DNA of 8,425 bases from Thiothrix sp. (GCA_011375245.1 DRMA01000279.1:1-8425); one strand, 5' to 3'. Positions 1 through 6,766 are shown, counted from the stretch's first letter. Translations and numbers: made by a program. Notes: generated by a model from the letters alone, not told the origin.

Positions 1-3000
1 AACGTCCAACATTGGCCTCATCTAAGGGCGCGTCAACTTCGTCTAACATACAAAACGGTGCAGGGTTTAGCTCAAAAATAGCAAACACTAAGGCAACCGC
101 CGTTAATGCTTTTTCACCACCAGACATAAGATGAATGTGGCTAATGCGTTTACCAGGGGGTCTTGCCATAATAACTACGCCAGTGGTCAGCAAGTCACTA
201 TCAGTAAGTTCTAAATAAGCTTTACCACCGCCAAATAGGCGTGGGAACATCTCTTGTAGACGTGTATTCACTTTTTCGTAGGTATCACGAAACAAGTCTT
301 TGGTGTTTTTGTCAATTTTTTTAATAGCGGTCTCTAGGGTATTTAAGGCTTCAGTCAAATCATCATTTTGTTCATCAAGATAGGTTTTGCGTTCGGCTTC
401 TTGTTCATATTCTTCAATAGCTGCGAGGTTAATATTGCCTAAGCGTTGGATGCGTTGAATGACGTTATCTAGTTGTTGTTGGTGTTGTTTAATGCTAGCT
501 TGTGGATCAAGATTCTGTCGTAAGGTATCAAGCTCATAATCTGTTACTGCTAATTGTTCGTGCAAGGTTTTTTCGCGTATACGGGTTTCTTGCCAGTGCA
601 GTTTCATTTCTTCGAGTTTACTACGAATTTCTTCGACGGCCTGTTCATGCTTGAGTCGTTGTTCATTGAGTGTTTTTATCTGATGATCAATGGCTTGTAA
701 TTCTGCTCTTGCGGTATTCAGTTGTTCTTCTGCTTGGCTATGTTGTGTTAAACATTCTTCTAGTTTTGCACTTAGATTCTGTTCGGGTTGGCTTTCTTGG
801 AAGCTTTGTTCTAGCAGATTTTCTTTGCGTTGCAGTAAGGTTTCAAGGCGTTCATCAGCGCGTACGATTTGGGTTGCGCTATTTTGTTGGGTTTGTTTTA
901 AGGTTTCTATCTGTAGCGTGAGTTGCTGGTAAACGGCTTGTTGTTCTTGCAGTTGCTGGCGATAGCTATCACGTTGTGCTTCTAGTTCTGGTCGTTGGAT
1001 TTGTAACGCTTCTTTTTCTGTCGTTAGGGTTTCAAGCTGTTCAAGAGCATGGTTGCGATGCTCTGTTGCTTGTTGATGCTCTTCATGCAATGCTTCATTT
1101 TGTTCTTGCAGTTCATGAGTTTCAAAGAACAGGCGATCTTTGCGTTGTTGTAGTTGTCGTAGTCTTTCTTGGCTTGTTTTTAGGCTGCTTTCTGCCAGTG
1201 ATTGTTCCCGATGTTGGGTATTGAGTTGTTGTTGACAGTCATTTTTTTTGATGGAATGTTCTTTTAACTGCTCGCTAGTATGTAATAGATTGGCTTCAAG
1301 TTGTTCTAGTTCTTTGGTAAGTATGTACTGTTGTTCGGTGACGCGCTCAATGTCGTTTTGACGGCTGATAACGCCACTTTTTCCTTCGTTACTGGCATGT
1401 AAACGTAACCAATTATGACTTAGCCAAATACCTTCTTGGGTGATAATGGATTCATTCGCAGCGAGTGTATGACGTTGTTGTAGTGCATCCGCTAAGCTAT
1501 CAGCACAGCGGATACCTATTAATAAACCTTCTGTACCGTGAGCATGCTTTACTTTTTCGAGTAGGGTATTTTGCTTGTTTTCAGGCTGTCCAATATGGCT
1601 GTCATGCTGATAATCATTGGCATGAAAAGATAGATTTATATTGCTAATAGTCGTTAGTTTATCTTCTATTTCGCTTAGCTTTTCAATGCTTATTGCTTCT
1701 AAGTGTGTGCCAAGTACTGTTTCTACAGCGACTTCCCAATCAGGATCAACTTTAAGGATTTCAGCGAGTCTTTTGTGGTTGCTTAGCCCTTGTTGTTCTA
1801 GCCACTCATTGCTCTTGTTATCTTGTTTACCAAGATTAGCTTGCTGGAGCGTTTCTAGTGAGGCTAAACGTCCTGTAAGTGCCTGTTTCTCAACCCGACA
1901 ATGGTTGATGCGGGTTTGTAATTCGTTATGTTGCTGTTGCAGTATGTTGCCAGTTTGGCTAAGTTCTTCAAGGCGATCAACATTGAAGGCGTAGGCATCA
2001 GCGATTTGCTTAATAGCGTGCTGTTGGGTTTCAAGCTCATTGCTAAGGTGTTGGCTATCCATGCTCGCAGCTTCTTGTTGTAACCGTTCTTGACGTTGTT
2101 GATTTTGCTGTAATTGGCGTTCGAGTTGTTCCATTTTTGAGCGTTCAACTTGCGCGTTTTGTGTCGGTTCAATGATGGATTGTTGCAAGGTTTCCCATTG
2201 TTCTTGCCATTGTTCAAATTGTTCGTCAAACGCTTCACTCAATGGTTTAATTTCTTCGATTTGTAATTGTGCTTCTTCGATTTGTTCTTGTTTTATGGCA
2301 AGTTCTTCAGTGGTATTTTGTTGGGTTTGCTGGTCTTCGCTAAGGTGTTTTTCACTGATGGCAAGTTCGGATTCTATTTCGGCAAGTTGTTGTTCAAGAC
2401 GTTGCTTATTTTCGTTTTGATGTTGGATGGTTTGTTCTAAACTAGAGATTTCCGCACCTTTTTCATAAAAACGTGCTTGTAAGGTATTTTGTTTTTCTTG
2501 GGCTTCAGTGTGTTGGGCGCGTTGTTGTTCAATGTGGTTTTCGCTGGTGCGTAATTCAGCTATTTTTGCCTGTTGTAGTGTGCCTTGGGCAACGATTTTG
2601 TCTTCTTGAGCTTGCATGGTGTGTTGCATGTCGTTCAAGCGTAATGTAATCAGTTCAGCATGCAGTAGACGTTGTTCGGCTTTGTATTCTTTATAACGTT
2701 TTGCAGCGCTGGCTTGGCGCTTGAGTTGTTTGAGATGTTTTTCAACCTCCTCGCGTAGATCACTGAGGCGATCTAAGTTTTCTCGGGTATGCCGAATGCG
2801 TGTTTCTGTTTCACGGCGACGTTGACGGTATTTTGATATGCCTGCTGCTTCTTCAAGGTAAACACGTAGTTCTTCGGGTTTTGCTTCGATTAAACGCGAA
2901 ATCATCCCTTGTTCGATAATGGCATAGCTGCGAGGACCCAGTCCTGTGCCAAGGAAAATATCAGTAATATCTTTACGGCGACAGCGTGAGCCATTTAGAA

Positions 3001-3346
3001 AGTATTTAGAACCACTTTCACGGCTTGCAAGGCGTTTTATAGCGATTTCACTGTATTGGGCATATTCGCCGCCGAGTGTGGCATCACTGTTATCGAAGAT
3101 CAATTCAACGTAGGCTTGTCCAACAGGTTTGCGATCAGCAGAGCCATTGAAGATAACATCATCCATAGATGCGCCACGTAGATGTTTGGCTGAACTTTCG
3201 CCCATTACCCAACGTACTGCGTCAATGGTATTGGATTTACCACAGCCATTAGGGCCAATAACGCCTGTTAGATTGGTTTTAAAGTCGATGGTGGTTGGAT
3301 CTACGAAGGATTTGAATCCTGCTAGTTTTATTTTGCTTAGCCGCAA
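1..3346 (-). CDS. smc: Chromosome segregation ATPase SMC, C-terminus cut by window edge
   Basis: SMC is the ATPase of the SMC-ScpAB condensin, which extrudes DNA loops and organises the nucleoid in the cytoplasm. The window shows 1115 codons in one uninterrupted frame. The N-terminal ATPase half has Walker A GPNGCGKS at residues 31-38. Long Gln/Glu-rich coiled-coil arms follow, broken by a hinge at about residues 512-665 (recognisable by AVETVLGTHLEAI). The C-terminal ATPase half has the ABC signature LMSGGEK at 1073-1079 and Walker B CMLDEVDAP, with catalytic Glu1103. About 50 residues are missing compared with the usual ~1165. The start is TTG at 3346: the protein then begins (M)RLSKIKLAGFKSF, the typical family N-terminus. 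A GGAG sits 9 bases upstream, and no ATG or GTG lies between this point and the upstream in-frame TAA. It is not MukB, whose motifs and layout differ. Identity is very secure. Confidence 0.97.
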   Translation of the reverse strand, partial: MRLSKIKLAGFKSFVDPTTIDFKTNLTGVIGPNGCGKSNTIDAVRWVMGESSAKHLRGASMDDVIFNGSADRKPVGQAYVELIFDNSDATLGGEYAQYSEIAIKRLASRESGSKYFLNGSRCRRKDITDIFLGTGLGPRSYAIIEQGMISRLIEAKPEELRVYLEEAAGISKYRQRRRETETRIRHTRENLDRLSDLREEVEKHLKQLKRQASAAKRYKEYKAEQRLLHAELITLRLNDMQHTMQAQEDKIVAQGTLQQAKIAELRTSENHIEQQRAQHTEAQEKQNTLQARFYEKGAEISSLEQTIQHQNENKQRLEQQLAEIESELAISEKHLSEDQQTQQNTTEELAIKQEQIEEAQLQIEEIKPLSEAFDEQFEQWQEQWETLQQSIIEPTQNAQVERSKMEQLERQLQQNQQRQERLQQEAASMDSQHLSNELETQQHAIKQIADAYAFNVDRLEELSQTGNILQQQHNELQTRINHCRVEKQALTGRLASLETLQQANLGKQDNKSNEWLEQQGLSNHKRLAEILKVDPDWEVAVETVLGTHLEAISIEKLSEIEDKLTTISNINLSFHANDYQHDSHIGQPENKQNTLLEKVKHAHGTEGLLIGIRCADSLADALQQRHTLAANESIITQEGIWLSHNWLRLHASNEGKSGVISRQNDIERVTEQQYILTKELEQLEANLLHTSEQLKEHSIKKNDCQQQLNTQHREQSLAESSLKTSQERLRQLQQRKDRLFFETHELQEQNEALHEEHQQATEHRNHALEQLETLTTEKEALQIQRPELEAQRDSYRQQLQEQQAVYQQLTLQIETLKQTQQNSATQIVRADERLETLLQRKENLLEQSFQESQPEQNLSAKLEECLTQHSQAEEQLNTARAELQAIDHQIKTLNEQRLKHEQAVEEIRSKLEEMKLHWQETRIREKTLHEQLAVTDYELDTLRQNLDPQASIKQHQQQLDNVIQRIQRLGNINLAAIEEYEQEAERKTYLDEQNDDLTEALNTLETAIKKIDKNTKDLFRDTYEKVNTRLQEMFPRLFGGGKAYLELTDSDLLTTGVVIMARPPGKRISHIHLMSGGEKALTAVALVFAIFELNPAPFCMLDEVDAPLDEANVGR

Positions 3347-3355
3347 CGATGAAAG

Positions 3356-3360
3356 CTCCG
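3356..3360 (-). promoter_or_regulatory. Ribosome binding site supporting the smc TTG start
   Basis: On the minus strand this reads CGGAG, with 9 bases between it and the TTG at 3346-3344. It is the main nucleotide evidence for the non-ATG start, since no other start codon exists in frame after the upstream TAA. Confidence 0.6.
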
Positions 3361-3455
3361 TGGTTTTAAGTTGGCGTATTCTATCGGTTTAGTGGGGAAT
3401 AATAAATGGTTAAGAAACTCAAGAGACAGAAAGGTTCACAAATAGTTAGCGGGGC

Positions 3456-3474
3456 TTTATACATATTGTATAAA
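3456..3474. repeat. 19-bp AT-rich palindrome upstream of smc
   Basis: The plus strand reads TTTATACATATTGTATAAA: 8-bp perfect arms (TTTATACA/TGTATAAA on the minus strand) around a 3-bp centre. It lies in the 160-bp gap between smc and the pseudouridine synthase gene, about 110 bases upstream of the smc start. Its size and symmetry fit a dimeric repressor site, but the TATACA and TATAAA cores could equally be part of an smc promoter -10 region. It has no GC stem and no U-run, so it is not a classical terminator. The rest of the gap (3347-3506) holds no gene that I can see. Confidence 0.4.
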
Positions 3475-3506
3475 TATGAGTGCGTCACTTTAAATAATTG
3501 AAATAA

Positions 3507-4448
3507 TTATTTTTTGTTGGTGTCTAGCAGATCGTATAGGAGTTGATGTTGGCTACTAATATTGATTAGTTCGTTGGTGATTGGGTCATTAAAGCGAAGC
3601 TGTTTAGCGAGGAGTTGCAAAGGTTGGCTAAAATCGTCATGTGCCAGGTTTTTTAGTGTGGGATAAAAACTATCATTAACAATAGGTATGCCAAGTGCTG
3701 CTAAATGCACACGCAGTTGATGTTGTTTGCCTGTAATGGGCTGGAGACGGTAGTGGCTATAGTGTTTGCCTTGTTGAATAGTGCTGATGTGTGTTTCGGT
3801 ATTGGTTTTATTGTTGCTTTTGGTTTTATCTTGTTCTTTCATTAAGAAGAAAGGATTGCTTTTTACTAGATAACTACGATGGATGAGTGTGTCATTAGGT
3901 TTTAGTTGTTCTATAGCTAGGTTTGGTGCAATTGCTTCATAGTATTTTTTGATTTTTCGTTGTTGGAAGAGTAAATGATAATGCCCTCGTGTTGCATGTT
4001 GCTTGGAAAACATGACTAAGCCAGCGGTGTCTTTATCAATACGATGTACAGGGTTTAACGGTTCAATGTTGAGCTTTTCTCGTAAGCGAACTAATAAGGT
4101 TTGTTGTAAAAAACGTCCTGCGGGTATAACGGGTAGAAAGTGAGGTTTGTCAGCAATAAGCATGTGTTCGTTTTCGTAAACAATGCTTTCTTCGAAGGGG
4201 ATGATTACCTCGGTGTCTAGTTCGCGGTAATAGAAGAGATGTAGATTGCTTTGGTAGGGAGTGTTTGGTTTGATTGTACGGCTATTGGTATCCATGACCT
4301 GATTTTTGTGCATACGAATTTTCCAACTTTGCGCTGAAACATTGGGAAAATACTCAATAAGAAAGGCAAGCATGGTTTTCCAATTGCCATTAGGTAACCA
4401 GACACGGCTAGCACCAATGCCGTTACGCATTGGGAGAGGAGTGTTCAT
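3507..4448 (-). CDS. RluA-family RNA pseudouridine synthase
   Basis: The enzyme converts specific uridines in rRNA or tRNA to pseudouridine in the cytoplasm. The 313-residue protein has an S4-like N-terminal region (about 25-80, ending in the LFYYREL segment), then the catalytic domain. This contains the HRIDKDTAG motif at 135-143, so Asp138 is the expected catalytic aspartate. It also has the TGKQHQLRVHLAALGIPI block (239-256) with the conserved Arg of QLRVH, and the late PLQLLAKQLRF strand. The N-terminal PMRNGIGASRVWLP block is typical of a gammaproteobacterial subgroup usually annotated only as RluA-family, so I give no symbol and cannot say which uridine is the target. A hydrophilic Lys/Asn/Thr insert at about 204-220 looks lineage-specific. 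The start lies 4 bp after the stop of the START-domain gene and has no good Shine-Dalgarno, which suggests translational coupling. Met7 is a less likely alternative start. Confidence 0.92.
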   Translation of the reverse strand: MNTPLPMRNGIGASRVWLPNGNWKTMLAFLIEYFPNVSAQSWKIRMHKNQVMDTNSRTIKPNTPYQSNLHLFYYRELDTEVIIPFEESIVYENEHMLIADKPHFLPVIPAGRFLQQTLLVRLREKLNIEPLNPVHRIDKDTAGLVMFSKQHATRGHYHLLFQQRKIKKYYEAIAPNLAIEQLKPNDTLIHRSYLVKSNPFFLMKEQDKTKSNNKTNTETHISTIQQGKHYSHYRLQPITGKQHQLRVHLAALGIPIVNDSFYPTLKNLAHDDFSQPLQLLAKQLRFNDPITNELINISSQHQLLYDLLDTNKK

Positions 4449-4452
4449 TCAT

Positions 4453-5184
4453 TTACCATTTTTTGCTTTCAGGGGTAAAGCCTATGATGCGGTTGTTTGT
4501 ATCATAAATCAGTTCGGCATTTTTGTATTTTTCTTGTTTCACCATCCGTTTTAAGCCTTGTAATGAATAATAAGGTGTATCACTGAGAAGGGCGTTGATT
4601 AGCCATTTCGGTAATGTGCCACCTGCTTCTGAATGTTGTTGCCAAATAAGATCAACCACATTTTTGTTGGCAACAGGAGTAAGTTTATAAGTGCCTGAGG
4701 CTTTAGGAACCATAATGGCAGTTGACGCATTAATTTGTTTGCAGAAGGGATTGCTATTTTGTGCTTGTTTATGACAGTACTGTGGGGCTGCATTCATGGT
4801 AATTGTGATTGCCTTAGTCTGTGGATTTTGTCGCAGTATGGAATGAGTAATGATTATTCTATCTTTAACGGGGAAGGGTAAGTTGATTTTTTCATAGCCA
4901 TACCGTTCGGCGAAACTATGTGTTTTGAGTATTTTTGCTTCTGAGCATTGGTGTACCCAATGAGGAAATGCGTTTTCATCGTCAAGTACGGCAAGTATTG
5001 TTGCTAATGAAGCATTAAGTCTGACACTGGCTTTAAATTGTTTTATTGCTGAGTCAGCATAAGGACGGGTGGCTATTTGGATGCCATCTTCGTTTTTGAT
5101 TAGCTGCCAGTTGTTAGCAGCTGCATTATTGGCGAGGAGCATAGTGAATAGGAAGCTGAATATTTTGTTGAAGTGAATATCCAT
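4453..5184 (-). CDS. Secreted START-domain protein (putative lipid binding)
   Basis: START domains form a hydrophobic cavity that binds lipids or other small apolar ligands; the bacterial ligand is generally unknown. The 243-residue protein begins with a probable signal peptide (hydrophobic 8-18, possible cleavage after the Ala-Ala-Ala at 21-23), so it is likely periplasmic. The mature part opens with NWQLIKNEDGIQIATR (25-40), the characteristic first strands of bacterial START proteins. It continues with the LPFPVKDR motif (102-109) and ends with the GGTLPKWLINALLSDTPYYSLQGL helix region (188-211, key residues Gly189, Pro192, Trp194). A Cys137/Cys148 pair in the middle could form a disulfide. 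The gene begins 3 bp after the DUF302 stop and ends 4 bp before the pseudouridine synthase, so the three are almost certainly co-transcribed. Its own Shine-Dalgarno is weak. The family call is firm; the function is unknown. Confidence 0.88.
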   Translation of the reverse strand: MDIHFNKIFSFLFTMLLANNAAANNWQLIKNEDGIQIATRPYADSAIKQFKASVRLNASLATILAVLDDENAFPHWVHQCSEAKILKTHSFAERYGYEKINLPFPVKDRIIITHSILRQNPQTKAITITMNAAPQYCHKQAQNSNPFCKQINASTAIMVPKASGTYKLTPVANKNVVDLIWQQHSEAGGTLPKWLINALLSDTPYYSLQGLKRMVKQEKYKNAELIYDTNNRIIGFTPESKKW

Positions 5185-5187
5185 TGC

Positions 5188-5658
5188 TCATTTTTTTGCA
5201 ATAGCAGCAGAGGTTAATTTATCTAATCCCTTCGTTATTTTTGCAATCACCTTATTGCCTTCTAATTGGTAACTCGCTGTCATTGCGACAGGATTATGAT
5301 ATGCAATAATTACCTTATCATCTGCATCTTGATAGATAGCAACACGCAATGGAAGATCAAGGGCTACGCTTATATCTTGCTTCATAAGGGCAGTGCCTCC
5401 TTTTGGATTGCCAAAAATAAGTAGTTGTGCGTCATTCATATTCATCTTGGCATCCTGTGCATTTTTTTTATGATCAATACGTGCAAAAATAGTAAACCCC
5501 TTCATTTTGACAAGGGACTCAAATCTATCCATTGTGTCATTGACACTATGAGGACTAGTTTTTGTGATCAGAGTGTTTTTTAAACTATTTTGTGTGGAAT
5601 TTGCAAATATTAATGTGGAAAAAAATGATAATGATATGATAATAATTAGTTTTTTCAT
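5188..5658 (-). CDS. Secreted DUF302-domain protein
   Basis: The product is a 156-residue protein of the DUF302 family, which has no established biochemical role. I place the start at the ATG at 5658 rather than the upstream ATG at 5751. From 5658 the protein begins with a clean signal peptide (Lys-Lys, then hydrophobic 4-18, likely cleavage after Phe-Ala at 18-19), and AAAGGA sits 6 bases upstream. The longer start would put the promoter inside the coding region. The DUF302 core runs from about residue 38 to 122 and includes the hallmark block IFGNPKGGTALMKQD (81-95) followed by LDLPLRVAIY (100-109). No cysteines remain in the mature protein. It is the first gene of the minus-strand set, 3 bp ahead of the START gene, which suggests that both proteins act in the envelope. 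Family assignment is secure; function is not. Confidence 0.9.
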   Translation of the reverse strand: MKKLIIIISLSFFSTLIFANSTQNSLKNTLITKTSPHSVNDTMDRFESLVKMKGFTIFARIDHKKNAQDAKMNMNDAQLLIFGNPKGGTALMKQDISVALDLPLRVAIYQDADDKVIIAYHNPVAMTASYQLEGNKVIAKITKGLDKLTSAAIAKK

Positions 5659-5664
5659 TGCATG

Positions 5665-5670
5665 TCCTTT
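5665..5670 (-). promoter_or_regulatory. Ribosome binding site of the DUF302 gene
   Basis: The minus strand reads AAAGGA, 6 bases before the ATG at 5658-5656. It decides the start in favour of 5658 over the in-frame ATG 31 codons upstream, which has no such site. Confidence 0.8.
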
Positions 5671-5723
5671 TGACAATGTGTATAGGAGGTATTTCCAGTG
5701 GTTGTTATTATACGCTATTGCTA

Positions 5724-5751
5724 ATAATCTGGATGTGTAAGTGCTTGTCAA
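5724..5751 (-). promoter_or_regulatory. Sigma70-like promoter of the DUF302-START-pseudouridine synthase set
   Basis: On the minus strand a perfect -35 TTGACA (5751-5746) is followed after 16 bases by GATTAT (5729-5724), a 4-of-6 match to the -10 consensus. A perfect TATAAT also occurs slightly downstream (5712-5707) but lacks a good -35 at the right distance. Either would give a leader of roughly 45-60 bases before the start at 5658. Confidence 0.5.
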
Positions 5752-5777
5752 AAAAAGGTTGAGTGATTGCTTTGTAG

Positions 5778-5797
5778 TTGACGTGGTATTTGACGTG
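5778..5797 (+). repeat. Pair of 8-bp direct repeats in the divergent control region
   Basis: TTGACGTG occurs at 5778-5785 and again at 5790-5797, a 12-bp period, between the two divergent promoters. This could be a tandem half-site for a regulator, or chance in a short region already rich in TTGAC words. Confidence 0.35.
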
Positions 5798-5830
5798 AAG
5801 TTGGGGTAACCCTTTGTCTTGATTGGTTAG

Positions 5831-5857
5831 TTGACATCTATTTAGATGCTTTACAAT
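5831..5857 (+). promoter_or_regulatory. Sigma70-like promoter of the membrane protein-glutaredoxin-lepA set
   Basis: A perfect -35 TTGACA (5831-5836) is followed by TACAAT (5852-5857, 5 of 6 to consensus) with a short 15-base spacer. Transcription would start near 5864, downstream of the ATG at 5846 and upstream of the ATG at 5891. This supports the later start for the membrane protein gene. Confidence 0.45.
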
Positions 5858-5869
5858 ATTTTTCTTTTT

Positions 5870-5888
5870 AATAATGATAATAACTATT
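5870..5888. promoter_or_regulatory. Fur-box-like site
   Basis: The plus strand reads AATAATGATAATAACTATT. By eye it matches 15 of 19 positions of the classical Fur consensus GATAATGATAATCATTATC, including an unbroken 11-base run. It sits between the predicted transcription start and the ATG at 5891, where bound Fur would block transcription. The region is AT-rich, so chance resemblance is possible. Confidence 0.4.
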
Positions 5889-5890
5889 TT

Positions 5891-6505
5891 ATGCATGCAC
5901 TTACCTCCTTGATTTTACTTATAGCTGTTGGCTTATTGCTACGTTTTGTTAGCCGAACGGCTAAACGTCTAGAATTTAAAAAACACTCACTTGTATGGAT
6001 TGGGGGCATTTGGGGGGTGAGTATTGGCGCAACGCTGCTTTTTAAGTATTCCTATGATGTGCCACTTATTATTTACATTCTTTTTTCTACGGGGATAGCA
6101 ACGGTTACTTATTTATTTGTTGCTAATGCTGATGTTTCTGGTTCTTTAGTCTTTTCTATTAGTAATACAATAGCTCTTCTTGCTGTTATGTTTTATTTAG
6201 GTATGTTGGGAGGAGGTACAGAAAGTACAGTGACTTCTGGTGATGTACAATTAGCAGCAGATGATGTTTGTCAATGCGCTGCTAGTAGAGTTTGTTTAAC
6301 AACAGTATTACCACAGATGGAAAAAATGATTCTTGAGTCACAGGTATTGACAGGTAATGAGGCGATTATTGCTACCAATGCGGTTGCTAGAGCACGTCAT
6401 TGTATCGCAGAAAATCCAGTAGCATTTAAGCAAGAAAATATTGTAACTTTTTTAGATGATTGGGAAAAAGAGATGGAGAAACGAGTTGATAAGCGTGTTA
6501 ATTAG
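5891..6505 (+). CDS. Unrecognised four-helix membrane protein with cysteine-bearing C-terminal tail
   Basis: I do not recognise a family. From the ATG at 5891 the protein has 204 residues, with four hydrophobic segments at about 3-20, 33-51, 57-78 and 84-107. The loop after the first (RFVSRTAKRLEFKKH) is strongly basic, so it should be cytoplasmic by the positive-inside rule; this puts both termini in the periplasm. The tail (108-204) is hydrophilic and mostly helical in character, with a CQCAASRVC cluster (Cys127, 129, 135) and Cys171, ending in an acidic/basic helix. An in-frame ATG at 5846 would add 15 residues, but it lies upstream of the predicted transcription start; neither start has a clear Shine-Dalgarno. 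The gene is 15 bp ahead of the glutaredoxin-like gene, so probably co-transcribed. An envelope redox or metal-linked role is only a guess. Confidence 0.8.
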   Translation: MHALTSLILLIAVGLLLRFVSRTAKRLEFKKHSLVWIGGIWGVSIGATLLFKYSYDVPLIIYILFSTGIATVTYLFVANADVSGSLVFSISNTIALLAVMFYLGMLGGGTESTVTSGDVQLAADDVCQCAASRVCLTTVLPQMEKMILESQVLTGNEAIIATNAVARARHCIAENPVAFKQENIVTFLDDWEKEMEKRVDKRVN

Positions 6506-6520
6506 TAATGAACTTGAACT

Positions 6521-6766
6521 ATGAATGCGCTTATTGTGTATAACCGTGATGGCTGTCATTTGTGTGAGGATATGTTATCTGCTCTGTACCAATTACAGGA
6601 TGAACTGAATTTAACCATTAAACCAATAGATATTGATGATAATCCTGTATTAAGAAAAAAATATAATGACGATGTTCCTGTTGTGTTATTCAATAATGAG
6701 ATATTATTCTGCCATTTTATTGATGAGAAGCGCCTAAGACGCGCCATAATGACACTGAATGGCTGA
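6521..6766 (+). CDS. Glutaredoxin-like thioredoxin-fold protein
   Basis: This is an 81-residue single-domain cytoplasmic protein of the glutaredoxin-like (PF05768/DUF836-type) group. It starts with the first beta strand and the active-site motif CHLC (Cys12, Cys15), matching the usual NRDGCHLCE pattern. Later it has the cis-proline motif VPVV (about 52-55) followed by the final strand-helix (LFNNEILFCHFIDEKRLRRAI), so the fold looks complete. Thiol-disulfide exchange is expected, but the physiological partner of this group is not established. Its last 8 bases overlap the lepA start, and no strong Shine-Dalgarno precedes either gene. From memory, a gene of this type just upstream of lepA is common in gammaproteobacteria, so the location supports the assignment. 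Confidence 0.88.
   Translation: MNALIVYNRDGCHLCEDMLSALYQLQDELNLTIKPIDIDDNPVLRKKYNDDVPVVLFNNEILFCHFIDEKRLRRAIMTLNG

Noticed and set aside
1864..2238. A 124-residue Asn/Lys-rich reading frame on the minus strand, and several plus-strand frames between 670 and 3392
   Set aside because: All lie inside the smc coding region. The Asn-rich composition is what a shifted reading of its Gln/Glu-rich coiled-coil codons produces; none resembles a protein family.
600..2700. Repetitive TTGTTG/TTCTTG words suggesting a DNA repeat
   Set aside because: They are reverse-complement Gln and Glu codons of the SMC coiled-coil arms, not a separate repeat element.
3492..3512. An inverted repeat at the end of the pseudouridine synthase gene as a terminator
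   Set aside because: The 8-bp stem is entirely A/T, it overlaps the stop codon, and no U-run follows on the minus strand, so it would be too weak.
4306..4554. An 82-residue plus-strand frame across the START/pseudouridine synthase junction
   Set aside because: It is antisense to two well-supported genes and shows no recognisable motif or ribosome site.
5625..5648. A second GATAAT-rich stretch resembling Fur half-sites
   Set aside because: It lies within the DUF302 signal-peptide codons, where runs of Ile and Leu codons naturally give this pattern; only the first 10 bases fit the Fur consensus.
5659..5751. A 31-residue N-terminal extension of the DUF302 protein from the ATG at 5751
   Set aside because: It would bury the signal peptide and overlap the promoter -35 element; the ATG at 5658 has a strong ribosome site and a normal signal peptide.
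5708..5896. A 62-residue minus-strand frame across the divergent region
   Set aside because: It covers both promoters and the Fur-like site, overlaps the start of the membrane protein gene, and has no recognisable features.
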